In this document: positions 8,772-16,154 of the stretch, in pieces
How the letters are laid out: every line of letters starts with the position of its first letter
How positions within the stretch are numbered: the stretch's first letter is position 1
DNA from: Neobacillus dielmonensis
GTDB lineage: Bacteria; Bacillota; Bacilli; Bacillales; Cytobacillaceae
NCBI RefSeq assembly: GCF_000612665.1
Contig: NZ_HG942085.1
Coordinates: 77,781 to 141,780, forward strand
Length of the DNA: 64,000 nucleotides
Reading direction: 5' to 3'
Notes under the pieces: generated by a model
Told to the model about the DNA's origin: nothing
Databases searched by the model: none
Seen by the model: the letters and a program-made list of their open reading frames with translations, nothing else
Program-made: the position numbers and the translations under genes

Positions 8772-8902
8772 TAATCTACCTACTTTCTTTCTAAATATTA
8801 ACCTTCTAGGTATGATATGTAGACAAGCTCGTTTATGTATAGACAGAGTTCATGGGGTAAAAGCTTATTTTCACCTTTTTGTTTCAAACGAATGGGAATG
8901 GA

Positions 8903-8930
8903 AAACCTCATTTACTTGGGGTGGAACCTT
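8903..8930 (-). repeat. att-like repeat b, overlapping the 3' end of the DinB gene
   Basis: The minus strand reads CCCAAGTAAATGAGGTTTT and contains the complete 15-base core. Its AAA TGA supplies the last lysine and the stop codon of the DinB-family gene (stop at 8908-8910), which itself sits in the next cassette. Confidence 0.72.
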
Positions 8931-9393
8931 CTATTGCCCGTTGGATCGGATTAATAACTCCCGTATGCATTCCTTCATGGTGCAAACTAAACGTGAGAAT
9001 TTCTCCAATTGTTTCCATCTCAAAACCAAGTCGTACAAAGGGTTTTATTGCTTTTTCCTGCAGACGGTTACCCAGAGATTCCTTGATGTAATCCGTTTGC
9101 TTTTTTAATTCATTGGATAAGGTTTGCAACGTTGGCGGTTCTACTTGCCATTCACTTGGTTTCGTCCGGTTACCAAATAAGGTGACAAATTCCGGAGAAA
9201 GTTGTTGCGGCAATCCTGCAAAGTTCGAAGCAATCTGTTCCTGAACAATTAAGATATGACCAACGTTCCAACGGATCGTATTGTTAAATCCCTTAGGCAT
9301 AATATCAGCCATATCTTCTGTAATAGATTCCACCTTTTGGAGAGTAATGGCTCGTACTACTTCCACTTGTCTTAACACCATATCGTTCTTCAT
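8908..9393 (-). CDS. DinB-family (DinB/YfiT-like) putative metal-dependent protein
   Basis: 161 residues forming the four-helix DinB fold. The metal-binding histidines are at the usual places: His46 in RWNVGHIL and His139/His143 in LHHEGMHTG. Family members include bacillithiol- and mycothiol-dependent transferases and proteins of unknown function; the substrate is not determinable here. AAGGTGG precedes the ATG at 9393. The C-terminal STPSK and stop codon fall inside att-like repeat b, so the present end of the reading frame may have been set by recombination. It is followed upstream by the TetR gene, also on the minus strand, with a 69-base gap, and the two may be cotranscribed. Confidence 0.8.
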   Translation of the reverse strand: MKNDMVLRQVEVVRAITLQKVESITEDMADIMPKGFNNTIRWNVGHILIVQEQIASNFAGLPQQLSPEFVTLFGNRTKPSEWQVEPPTLQTLSNELKKQTDYIKESLGNRLQEKAIKPFVRLGFEMETIGEILTFSLHHEGMHTGVINPIQRAIEGSTPSK

Positions 9394-9462
9394 ACTATTC
9401 CACCTTCTATCGAGTACGAACTAACCTATCTTTTCTTCAACCGTCTTCAATTCTCTCCTATT

Positions 9463-10047
9463 TCAATCTTCAAAAACAATTGCCTCCTTAAACAATTTGC
9501 TTTGTAGATACGACAATTTTTTCGCCATCACTTCAGGAGAATCTTTGAAATCCTGCTGAATCCAATACCTGAAAAAACCGAGAGTTCCATATGTTAAGAA
9601 ATAGTTTAATGCAGGAACTTCAATTTCTGTTGTCTCACCCAGCTTTAAATCGGTGCTAGATATCTGTACTATACTTTCACAAAATTGATTTTGCGATCCT
9701 GGGACTACTTCTCCGTTTAAAATAAGGGAAAAAACAAATTGATTTTGATAGATAAATTCAAAAAGAGGGAGATGTCGGTACTCATCATCTGACGAAAAGC
9801 GCTCTAAATTTTGATAACTTTTACGAAAGTAAGTAATTAATTCTTTTAAATAATCATCAAATATCGCAGTTAATAAATCATGTAAATCCCTATAATGCGA
9901 ATAAAAAGTGACGCGGTTACATTTAGCATATTGTGCTACCTCCGTAATCGAAAGATCGTTTAACTCCTTTTCCTTCAATAATTCCAATAACGCATGCTTT
10001 AATTTTTTTTGCGTCCTCTTGGTGCGGCGATCGTCGTTTTTGGACAT
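9463..10047 (-). CDS. TetR/AcrR-family transcriptional regulator
   Basis: 194 residues. The N-terminal HTH is clear: RRTKRTQKKLKHALLELLKEKELNDLSITEVAQYAKCNRVTFYSHY (residues 7-52), with the family's V-T-F-Y-x-H-Y recognition end. The C-terminal domain resembles TetR_C_7 (DhaS-like) ligand-binding domains. It is divergent from the SDR gene at 10199 across a 151-base AT-rich spacer carrying two direct repeats (10076 and 10161), so it is likely to repress that gene and itself. A run of six G bases, rather than a strong Shine-Dalgarno, precedes the ATG. Confidence 0.88.
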   Translation of the reverse strand: MSKNDDRRTKRTQKKLKHALLELLKEKELNDLSITEVAQYAKCNRVTFYSHYRDLHDLLTAIFDDYLKELITYFRKSYQNLERFSSDDEYRHLPLFEFIYQNQFVFSLILNGEVVPGSQNQFCESIVQISSTDLKLGETTEIEVPALNYFLTYGTLGFFRYWIQQDFKDSPEVMAKKLSYLQSKLFKEAIVFED

Positions 10048-10075
10048 AGGTTTATGGTTTCCCCCCCTCTATAAA

Positions 10076-10095
10076 TTTTTAAAATAGACATAATA
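10076..10095. promoter_or_regulatory. candidate TetR operator, copy 1
   Basis: TTTTTAAAATAGACATAATA. The same string with one base fewer recurs at 10161-10179, so the two flank the divergent promoter region of the TetR and SDR genes. Direct repeats at both sides of a shared promoter region are a common operator arrangement; no binding data. Confidence 0.4.
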
Positions 10096-10160
10096 ATTAT
10101 GACATCAATTTTTTTGTTAGACAAATCTCATATAATCTGTTAATTTACAAATGTAGTTTA

Positions 10161-10179
10161 TTTTTAAAATACCATAATA
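10161..10179. promoter_or_regulatory. candidate TetR operator, copy 2
   Basis: TTTTTAAAATACCATAATA, nearly identical to copy 1. It lies between the TATAAT at 10131-10136 and the ribosome-binding site of the SDR gene, a position where a bound repressor would block transcription. Confidence 0.4.
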
Positions 10180-10198
10180 TTTATAGGAGGAATAAAAC

Positions 10199-10933
10199 AT
10201 GGCACGTTTAGACGGAAAAATTGCGATTATTACTGGTGCTGCTCAAGGGATGGGAGCATCACATGCACGGAAATTTATCGAAGAGGGTGCGAAAGTTGTT
10301 TTAACAGACTTAAATGAAGAAAAAGGAAATGCCCTTGTAGCAGAACTTGGTGAGAACGCTTTATTTGTCAAACACAATGTCACAAGTGCTGATGATTGGG
10401 CAACTGTCTTAGCTCAAACAGAAAAAGCCTTTGGTTCAGTAAATGTTTTAGTCAACAATGCTGGAATTACGATGGCAAAATCAATCTTAGCAGTAACAGA
10501 AGAAGAATACCGCCGCATCGTCGACATTAACCAAGTTTCCGTATTTCTAGGAATGAAGGCTGTTATCCCGTTCATGCAAAAGTATGGAAGCGGTTCCATT
10601 ATCAATATTTCTTCAATGAATGGAATTGTTGCCGGAGCCATCGGGTATACAGATACAAAATTCGCCGTTCGTGGTATGACAAAAGCAGCTGCAATCGAAT
10701 GTGCTCATTACGGAATTCGGGTAAACTCTGTGCACCCAGGGGTTATTGCAACCCCAATGATTATTCAAGAAGATACTAAATCAGCAGTAGAAGAATTCGC
10801 TAAACATATTCCTTTAAAACGTGTTGCACAATCAGAAGAGGTTTCAAGCTTAGTGCTTTACTTAGCCTCTGATGAGTCAAGCTATTCAACAGGAGCTGAA
10901 TTCATCGTTGATGGCGGCTTAACAGCCATGTAA
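10199..10933 (+). CDS. short-chain dehydrogenase/reductase (classical SDR)
   Basis: 244 residues with a complete classical SDR set: the TGAAQGMG cofactor-binding loop (13-20), LVNNAG near 87, INISS with the catalytic Ser near 138, and the Y-T-D-T-K pair. PG...TPM and a C-terminal VDGG follow. The LTDLN end of the second strand, with an Asp, suggests NAD(H) preference. It resembles hydroxysteroid or cyclic-alcohol dehydrogenases, but the substrate is unknown. ATAGGAGGAATA gives a strong start signal. It is divergent from the TetR gene and followed after 219 bases by a second SDR, so the pair probably processes one compound sensed by TetR. Confidence 0.87.
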   Translation: MARLDGKIAIITGAAQGMGASHARKFIEEGAKVVLTDLNEEKGNALVAELGENALFVKHNVTSADDWATVLAQTEKAFGSVNVLVNNAGITMAKSILAVTEEEYRRIVDINQVSVFLGMKAVIPFMQKYGSGSIINISSMNGIVAGAIGYTDTKFAVRGMTKAAAIECAHYGIRVNSVHPGVIATPMIIQEDTKSAVEEFAKHIPLKRVAQSEEVSSLVLYLASDESSYSTGAEFIVDGGLTAM

Positions 10934-11152
10934 TGCAAGATAACCTTAAAATCCCCCTACTGTTTCAAACTGGAAGAGGGTTCTATATTTAACTTCTAAC
11001 GAATCCAGATTTGTTACTTGGATTGAATTAATCATAGACGTCGGCTCTATTACCTTAATTATTTATTATTGAACATGAAGACAGTCTTAGTGAACAATCA
11101 TTAGGTTCGGATCCAAAACTGCATTTATTATTAACTTAGGAGGATCTATAGA

Positions 11153-11908
11153 ATGGGAAAATTACATGATAAAGTAGTTATTATTACTGGTGGTGCTGGT
11201 GGGATCGGCAGTGGGATGGCGAAAGCGATGGTTAAAGAAGGGGCAATCGTGACTATTGTAGACGTTAATGAAGAAACCGGTAAAGAAATGGAAAAAGAAT
11301 TGAGAGTCTTTTCTCCACAATCCATGTTCCTTCAAGCTAATTTAATGGACCGAGAAAATCTTGGCCAAATTATTAAAACAGTTGTTGATAAATACGGTAG
11401 ATTAGATGTTTTAGTAAATAATGCCCATGCTTCGAGACAAAAAACAATAGAAGAAACAACACAAGCAGATTTAGATTTATCATTTGGTACTGGATTTTAT
11501 CCGACATTTTATTTAATGCAAGCTGCACTACCTTACTTGAAGGAGTCCAAAGGCAATATTATTAACTTTGCATCTGGTGCTGGCCTTGAGGGACATGAAA
11601 CACAATCAGCTTATGCTGCTGCTAAAGAAGCAATTCGTGGGTTATCACGTGTAGCAGCAAACGAATGGGGCAGATTCGGGATTAATGTAAACATAATCAG
11701 TCCACTCGCTAACTCTCCAGGTGTACAAGCATGGGCTAAAGCACAGCCTGAATATTACGAAAGCGTTAAAAGCAAAATTCCAATGGGGCGTTTTGGTGAT
11801 GTAGAAAATGATATCGGCCGTGTTGCCGTATTCTTAGCCTCTGAGGATTCTCAATATATTACTGGTCAAACAATCATGGTTGACGGAGGCTCAATAATGC
11901 TTCATTAA
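11153..11908 (+). CDS. second short-chain dehydrogenase/reductase
   Basis: 251 residues, SDR fold: TGGAGGIG (13-20), VDVN, LVNNAH (a variant of NNAG), INFASGAG with the catalytic Ser, YAAAK, and ITGQTIMVDGG at the end. AGGAGG lies ahead of the ATG. It is only moderately similar to the SDR at 10199, so the two are not a recent duplication. The NNAH change and the GAGLEGHE segment after the catalytic Ser differ from its neighbour and suggest another substrate. Same strand as the first SDR; probably the distal gene of the TetR-controlled unit. Confidence 0.85.
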   Translation: MGKLHDKVVIITGGAGGIGSGMAKAMVKEGAIVTIVDVNEETGKEMEKELRVFSPQSMFLQANLMDRENLGQIIKTVVDKYGRLDVLVNNAHASRQKTIEETTQADLDLSFGTGFYPTFYLMQAALPYLKESKGNIINFASGAGLEGHETQSAYAAAKEAIRGLSRVAANEWGRFGINVNIISPLANSPGVQAWAKAQPEYYESVKSKIPMGRFGDVENDIGRVAVFLASEDSQYITGQTIMVDGGSIMLH

Positions 11909-11917
11909 TATTGCAGG

Positions 11918-11946
11918 AAACTTTTCTGCCAAAGAAGGTTTTTTAA
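11918..11946 (+). terminator. probable terminator of SDR unit
   Basis: AACTTTTCT and AGAAGGTT can form a stem of about seven pairs with G-U contacts, followed by TTTTTT. Confidence 0.55.
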
Positions 11947-12041
11947 CACAAAGATGCTATAATCTAAAAGCGAGGGAAATTAGATACACCCAATTCCCTT
12001 TTCAAATTTTTATGATGTTTATGCTATTTCACCTAGATTTG

Positions 12042-12056
12042 AAACCTCACTTACTT
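12042..12056 (-). repeat. att-like repeat c (partial)
   Basis: The minus strand reads AAGTAAGTGAGGTTT, one base different from the shared core. Upstream similarity to the rlmH 3' end is weaker than in copies a and d. Confidence 0.6.
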
Positions 12057-12133
12057 ACTGACAGTTGAAGAGAATTTATTAGTTAAACAAAAACATGCCT
12101 TTTATGCAACCAATGTTCATCTATTAACTAGCA

Positions 12134-12154
12134 CCTTCCATAAGTAATGGAAGG
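12134..12154 (+). terminator. stem-loop between att-like copies c and d
   Basis: CCTTCCAT and ATGGAAGG pair around AAGTA. The preceding TTTATGCAAC...TTCATCTA (about 12100-12123) resembles the sequence before the terminator at 989. No gene is present in 11947-12476; the stretch holds this stem, repeats c and d and nothing else that I can support. Confidence 0.5.
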
Positions 12155-12168
12155 GCTTGTACAGTCTT

Positions 12169-12205
12169 TGAGGAAAAACCTCATTTACTTATGGTACGGT
12201 TCACG
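12169..12205 (-). repeat. att-like repeat d (best match to rlmH 3' end)
   Basis: The minus strand reads GTGAACCGTACCATAAG then TAAATGAGGTTTTTCC. In the rlmH frame this encodes Glu-Pro-Tyr-His-Lys-stop, exactly the last residues of RlmH, although no rlmH gene precedes it here. GAGG/CCTC flanks form a small palindrome, as at the rlmH copy. Confidence 0.82.
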
Positions 12206-12476
12206 GTATCCAATTAACCAGCAGTTTTTTACCTTACTTATAATATGAAAAGTTTTAATAAGAGTATTTTGACGATGCTAAATCCACCTATTCTGTCAAT
12301 TACATCTCCACTCATGAATCAACTTGAGAATATTCAAGAACGACTCCATCCATTGTTCCCTTAACATTTCCAATTAAGGTTCACCCTCCATAGTAGTCGG
12401 TAGTCCCTCAATTGACTACAAATAAAATATGCGAGAAAATATAAACCATAAGATGATAGCAGAGAGGGGGATATCA

Positions 12477-12998
12477 ATGGAAGAACGCTCGCTTATTTTA
12501 CTTGGATTGCTCATGAGTCAAAGTCAACATGGATACCAAATCAATGAATTTATAGAGAGAAATCTAAGTGCAGTTACCGACATGAAAAAACCTACTGCTT
12601 ACGCCACTTTAGATAAACTCAGTCATAACGGATATATTGACATTCAGTTGGAGCAAGAAGGAAATAGACCGACCCGAAAGGTGTACTCCATTAATGATAA
12701 TGGCAAAAAATATTTTTATGAATTATTATTGCAAAATTTATCTTCAGCCGAAAGTGTAAATTATCAGGGAGATATTGGGTTAATGTTTATTGATTTTCTC
12801 CCTATAGAAAAAACAAAACCTGCGTTGGAAGAACGATTAAACAATAATAAGAAAATATTAGAACTCATCAAACAAACCCCATCCCACGGAGAAAGATCGG
12901 GAGTCAATCTTGCGGTAGAACACAAAATAGCAATGTTAGAAGCAGAGGTTGCCTTTCTTGAAAAGTCGATAGGAAAGCTTGCCCTCCATTTGGAATAA
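12477..12998 (+). CDS. PadR-family transcriptional regulator
   Basis: 173 residues starting MEERSLILLGLL; GAGAGGGGG lies 6 bases before this ATG, and the upstream in-frame ATG at 12429 lacks such a site. The N-terminal winged helix has the PadR hallmarks HGYQINEFIE, PTAYATLDKL and GYI, with RKVYSINDNGKKYF as the wing. The C-terminal helices (about 100-173) form the dimerisation arm. It precedes, on the same strand, an HrtB/HrtA-like transporter and an IsdG-type monooxygenase. A palindrome overlapping the transporter promoter (13101-13120) is the obvious target, so I infer that it senses haem or a related toxic compound. Confidence 0.87.
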   Translation: MEERSLILLGLLMSQSQHGYQINEFIERNLSAVTDMKKPTAYATLDKLSHNGYIDIQLEQEGNRPTRKVYSINDNGKKYFYELLLQNLSSAESVNYQGDIGLMFIDFLPIEKTKPALEERLNNNKKILELIKQTPSHGERSGVNLAVEHKIAMLEAEVAFLEKSIGKLALHLE

Positions 12999-13026
12999 TT
13001 CTCCCACTATAAGTAATGCTAAATCC

Positions 13027-13056
13027 AAGGAAACCTTGTTATGGGGTTTCCTTTTC
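13027..13056 (+). terminator. terminator after padR
   Basis: GGAAACC and GGTTTCC pair and are followed by TTTTCC. It separates the regulator from the transporter operon. Confidence 0.75.
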
Positions 13057-13100
13057 CTATTTATGCATGATCAATCCCCCCCTTGGTTCCTTTCTGCTCA

Positions 13101-13120
13101 ATTAGTCAAAGTTGACTAAT
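13101..13120. promoter_or_regulatory. palindromic operator, probable PadR site
   Basis: ATTAGTCAA and TTGACTAAT are perfect inverted arms separated by AG. The right arm contains the -35 box of the transporter promoter. An extra half-site TGACTAAT lies at 13161-13168. Confidence 0.7.
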
Positions 13121-13140
13121 CAAACATATAATAATATAAT
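13112..13140 (+). promoter_or_regulatory. sigma-A promoter of the hrtBA-like operon
   Basis: TTGACT (13112-13117), 17-base spacer, TATAAT (13135-13140). A near-consensus promoter that overlaps the operator, fitting strong expression once a repressor leaves. Confidence 0.8.
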
Positions 13141-13194
13141 GCTATTAAATTAATCATCTATGACTAATCATATATATCTAAAGGAGGACTTACA

Positions 13195-14316
13195 TTGTTT
13201 CTAGCTTTAAAAGAATTAAAACATGGAAAATATCGTTTTCTAATGATTGGAGTTATAACCGTCCTTATCGCTTGGCTAGTCTTTATTCTATCAGGTTTGG
13301 GAAACGGCCTTTCCACACTGAGTGCTGCCACATTTAAAAATATGAAAGCAGATTATGTTACTTTTGAAGAAGGATCCAGAGCTTCTATGAGCCGTTCACT
13401 ATTACCTGAATCCTTAGTGGCCGAACTGGAGGAGCAAGATCAGGTTTCTTCAGCAGCACCGATGGGGGCCACAATGGCTACCGTTTTAAAATCCACTCCT
13501 TCCAAAGAAAGTGAAAAAGTAGATATTGCGATATTAGGTATCACTCCGGGGAGTTTTTTAGAACCAAGTGTAATGGAAGGAAATCCTCTTAATCATGATA
13601 AATCACTAGAAGTTATCGCTAATGACACCTTAAAGGACAAGGGCTTTGAAATTGGGGACACACTCACCATAGAGGGGTCATTAGAGGAAATGAAAATTAT
13701 CGGATTCGTAGAAAACGAAACGTACAATCACTTACCTGCCATTTTTACCACATTAGATAAATGGCGCTCGATACAATTTGCCGCACCTGGTTCTGATAAT
13801 GGTATTAAAAATCCAGTAAATGGGATTATGCTTCAAGGAGAAAATATTGATTCGCAGAAATTAAATAATCTTTTCCATAACACGGAGATTGTAACAAAGG
13901 CTGACGCAATCCAAGGAATGCCCGGATACAAGGAAGAAAACGGTACAATTATGATGATGCTTGCCTTCCTTTTAGCCATCTCTGCCTTTGTACTAGCTGT
14001 TTTCTTTTATGTACTTACCTTGCAAAAATCCAACCAATTTGGCATTTTAAAAGCGATTGGCGCAAGTAATGGATTCTTAGGTAAGACCATAGTATCACAA
14101 GTATTTCTACTTTCACTTAGCAGTATTGTTGTTGGAGTACTCTTAGCCTATGGAACAGCACTCATTCTCCCAGAGGGAATGCCATTTACACTAGATCTAA
14201 AGCTTGTTGTCATTTATGCTATAATATTGCTCTTAATATCCATATTAAGTTCATTGATTTCCATTCGTAAAATTACAAAAATAGACCCACTTCAAGCCAT
14301 TGGGAGGATAGAGTAA
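13195..14316 (+). CDS. ABC transporter permease, HrtB-like (FtsX/MacB type)
   Basis: 373 residues from a TTG start at 13195 with AAAGGAGGACTT six bases before. Topology: one membrane helix at the N-terminus (about 16-38), a large extracytoplasmic domain (about 40-245), then three helices (about 250-275, 300-325, 335-358). This is the MacB/FtsX layout used by HrtB, the haem-export permease of Staphylococcus. The N-terminus (LALKELKHGKYRF...VFILSGLGNGL) resembles HrtB. The stop overlaps the start of the ATPase gene. Together they probably extract haem or another hydrophobic toxin from the membrane. Confidence 0.82.
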   Translation: MFLALKELKHGKYRFLMIGVITVLIAWLVFILSGLGNGLSTLSAATFKNMKADYVTFEEGSRASMSRSLLPESLVAELEEQDQVSSAAPMGATMATVLKSTPSKESEKVDIAILGITPGSFLEPSVMEGNPLNHDKSLEVIANDTLKDKGFEIGDTLTIEGSLEEMKIIGFVENETYNHLPAIFTTLDKWRSIQFAAPGSDNGIKNPVNGIMLQGENIDSQKLNNLFHNTEIVTKADAIQGMPGYKEENGTIMMMLAFLLAISAFVLAVFFYVLTLQKSNQFGILKAIGASNGFLGKTIVSQVFLLSLSSIVVGVLLAYGTALILPEGMPFTLDLKLVVIYAIILLLISILSSLISIRKITKIDPLQAIGRIE

Positions 14317-15017
14317 TGTCAGGAATAACGTTTAATCATGTATCCAAGATCTATCAGCAGGGGGAAAATCAAGTGGCTGCGCTTAGTGATGTTTCCCTTT
14401 CCATCGGTCAAGGAGAATTTATTGCCGTCGTTGGTCCCTCAGGCTCTGGTAAAAGTACGTTTCTCTCTATTGCAGGAGCCTTACTGCAAGCCTCAGAAGG
14501 GGAGGTAACCATTAATGGAAATGTAATAGGAGATTTAAAAGCGAAGGACTTATCAAAAGTACGTCTTGAAGAAATAGGTTTTATATTACAATCTAGCAAT
14601 CTTGTGCCGTACTTAAATGTCCTCGACCAATTACTTGTTGTGAAAAAAATGACGGGTAAAGTGACAAAAAGAGATAAAGAAAATGCCAAAGAGTTACTTC
14701 AACAGCTTGGGTTAGAATCAAAAATAAAGAAATTCCCGGAACATTTATCCGGAGGAGAACGTCAGCGAACAGCTATTGCTCGTGCATTGATGAATGATCC
14801 TTCGATTATTTTGGCAGATGAACCTACAGCAAGTCTTGACACTCAAAGAGCTCACGAAGTCGTCCAGCTTATTGCAAAAGAGGTCAAATATAGAAATAAG
14901 GCAGCCATTATGGTAACTCATGACGAACGAATGTTAGATTACTGTGACAAAGTATATCGAATGGAAGATGGGAAATTAATGCTGGCCGATATTCATATAA
15001 AAGTTGCAAATGACTAA
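14316..15017 (+). CDS. ABC transporter ATP-binding protein, HrtA-like
   Basis: 233 residues with Walker A GPSGSGKS (43-50), Q-loop FILQSS, signature LSGGERQR, Walker B IILADEP and the switch VTHDERML. The segment FILQSSNLVPYLNVLDQL closely resembles HrtA (FIFQSSHLVPYLKVIEQL, from memory), which supports a role in haem efflux rather than lipoprotein release. The start codon shares one base with the stop of the permease gene, so translation is coupled. Confidence 0.85.
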   Translation: MSGITFNHVSKIYQQGENQVAALSDVSLSIGQGEFIAVVGPSGSGKSTFLSIAGALLQASEGEVTINGNVIGDLKAKDLSKVRLEEIGFILQSSNLVPYLNVLDQLLVVKKMTGKVTKRDKENAKELLQQLGLESKIKKFPEHLSGGERQRTAIARALMNDPSIILADEPTASLDTQRAHEVVQLIAKEVKYRNKAAIMVTHDERMLDYCDKVYRMEDGKLMLADIHIKVAND

Positions 15018-15032
15018 TAGGAGGAATAAACA

Positions 15033-15353
15033 ATGGTTATCGTAACAAACAGAATTAAAACAAAATTAGGCTTTGCTGCAAAAATGGCTCCAATGTTCAC
15101 AAGACCAGGAGTCTTACAGGAAATGGAGGGATTTGTAAAAGTCGAAGTACTAATTACTAAAAATCTTTCAGAATATGATGAACTAAATGTTAATATGTAT
15201 TGGAACACGATGGAAGACTTTACCCAATGGAAAAATAGCGATGCCTTTAAAGAAGTGCATACAGGACCAACTAACTCCGGGCAGGATTCACCTATCTTGG
15301 GAAGTGAAATCATTATTTCTGAGGTGGCTTCGACATTAGAGTCAAATATATAA
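15033..15353 (+). CDS. IsdG-type haem-degrading monooxygenase
   Basis: 106 residues. The catalytic triad of IsdG/IsdI haem oxygenases is in register: Asn6 (MVIVTN), Trp66 (FTQWKNSD) and His76 (FKEVHTG), the same numbering as IsdI. The intervening EVEGF-like segment (QEMEGFVKVEV) is also typical. Such enzymes open the porphyrin ring of haem and free iron. It is 15 bases behind the HrtA-like gene with its own AGGAGG, so export and breakdown of haem appear to be coupled in one operon. Confidence 0.83.
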   Translation: MVIVTNRIKTKLGFAAKMAPMFTRPGVLQEMEGFVKVEVLITKNLSEYDELNVNMYWNTMEDFTQWKNSDAFKEVHTGPTNSGQDSPILGSEIIISEVASTLESNI

Positions 15354-15404
15354 TTACCTTTTGGGTAAGCTTGTAGTCAATTATCTGGCATACTAGACAA
15401 AAGG

Positions 15405-15457
15405 AAGGCTAAACAAGTATGTAAGAAATGATACATCTTGTTTAGCCTATACTTTTA
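15405..15457 (+). terminator. probable terminator of the haem operon
   Basis: AGGCTAAACAAG (15406-15417) pairs with CTTGTTTAGCCT (15437-15448) and is followed by ATACTTTTAT. Confidence 0.65.
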
Positions 15458-15486
15458 TACAAATTTTGTGGCCTTCTAAAGTAATT

Positions 15487-15525
15487 GAGGAAAAAAACTG
15501 CCTCTATTTATGGTAAGGTTCACCC
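15487..15525 (-). repeat. att-like sequence e, 3' end of rlmH
   Basis: The minus strand reads GGTGAACCTTACCATAAATA, then GAGGCAG and a T-run with TCCTC. It contains the last codons and stop of rlmH plus the flank corresponding to GAGGTTTTTCCTC in copy d. This is the position at which SCC elements enter the staphylococcal chromosome. Confidence 0.75.
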
Positions 15526-15983
15526 CGATTAATCCGAAACGCCCGATATATCTGTTCGACTAAAATCAGCCGCATCAGCTGATGTGGAAAAGTCATTTTC
15601 GAAAACGACAGCTGCTCATTGGAGCGTTTCAGCACCTCGTCACTTAACCCCAGTGATCCGCCAATCACAAAAGCAATTTTGCTCTTGCCATATGTAGCTA
15701 ACTTATCTAACGTATCCGCTAATTCCTCCGATGATTGCATTTTCCCCTGAATTGCCAATACAATCACATATGTATCCTGGCTGATTTTTGCTAAAATCCG
15801 TTCTCCCTCTTTATGCTTTACCTGTACCATTTCCAGCGCACTTAATTCCTCTGGTGCTTTTTCATCGGCCACTTCAACCACTTCCACCTTGGCATAAGCA
15901 GATAATCTTTTTAAATATTCATCTATGCCCAGCTTCAGATACTTTTCCTTCAGTTTTCCAACCGTAATAATTGAGATATTCAC
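15504..15983 (-). CDS. rlmH: 23S rRNA (pseudouridine-1915-N3) methyltransferase RlmH
   Basis: 159 residues, the family length, starting [22 protein letters not shown]-fold signatures are present: [38 protein letters not shown] and the invariant NRGEPYHK end. RlmH methylates pseudouridine 1915 of 23S rRNA on the assembled 70S ribosome. In staphylococci the same gene (orfX) houses the SCCmec attachment site in its last codons. Here its end lies next to an island carrying repeats of that end. A cluster of DnaA boxes lies upstream. Confidence 0.97.
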   Translation of the reverse strand: MNISIITVGKLKEKYLKLGIDEYLKRLSAYAKVEVVEVADEKAPEELSALEMVQVKHKEGERILAKISQDTYVIVLAIQGKMQSSEELADTLDKLATYGKSKIAFVIGGSLGLSDEVLKRSNEQLSFSKMTFPHQLMRLILVEQIYRAFRINRGEPYHK

Positions 15984-16028
15984 AATCCACAGCCCTTTAC
16001 AACTTAATTACAAACAGCTTACAAACAA

Positions 16029-16154
16029 GATATCCACAGAAGTTATCCACATATTCACATTTTTTATCCACATTTGGTATGGAATCATTTGTTCGCCACC
16101 ATATATACAGCCTGATTTTGACAAAATTCACAGGTTGTTGATAAGTTATCCACA
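16029..16154. promoter_or_regulatory. DnaA-box cluster upstream of rlmH
   Basis: Three perfect TTATCCACA boxes (16043, 16064, 16146) plus one-mismatch sites at 16029 and 16051. In B. subtilis the orthologous yydA region is one of the DnaA-box clusters outside oriC, as I recall, so the cluster is probably conserved and functional in titrating or regulating DnaA. Confidence 0.7.

Noticed and set aside
8749..9108. 119-residue plus-strand open frame
   Set aside because: Antisense to the DinB gene and to the leader of the EEP-fold gene, with no ribosome site or family features.
12139..12150. CCATAAGTAATGG on the plus strand resembling an inverted att-like copy
   Set aside because: It is the loop and inner stem of a perfect hairpin, so the resemblance is better explained by the palindrome; the GAGGTTT part is missing.
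6449..15525. A recombinase gene (Ccr-type or tyrosine integrase) within the island
   Set aside because: Every long open frame in the island has another clear family assignment; no serine- or tyrosine-recombinase motifs were found.
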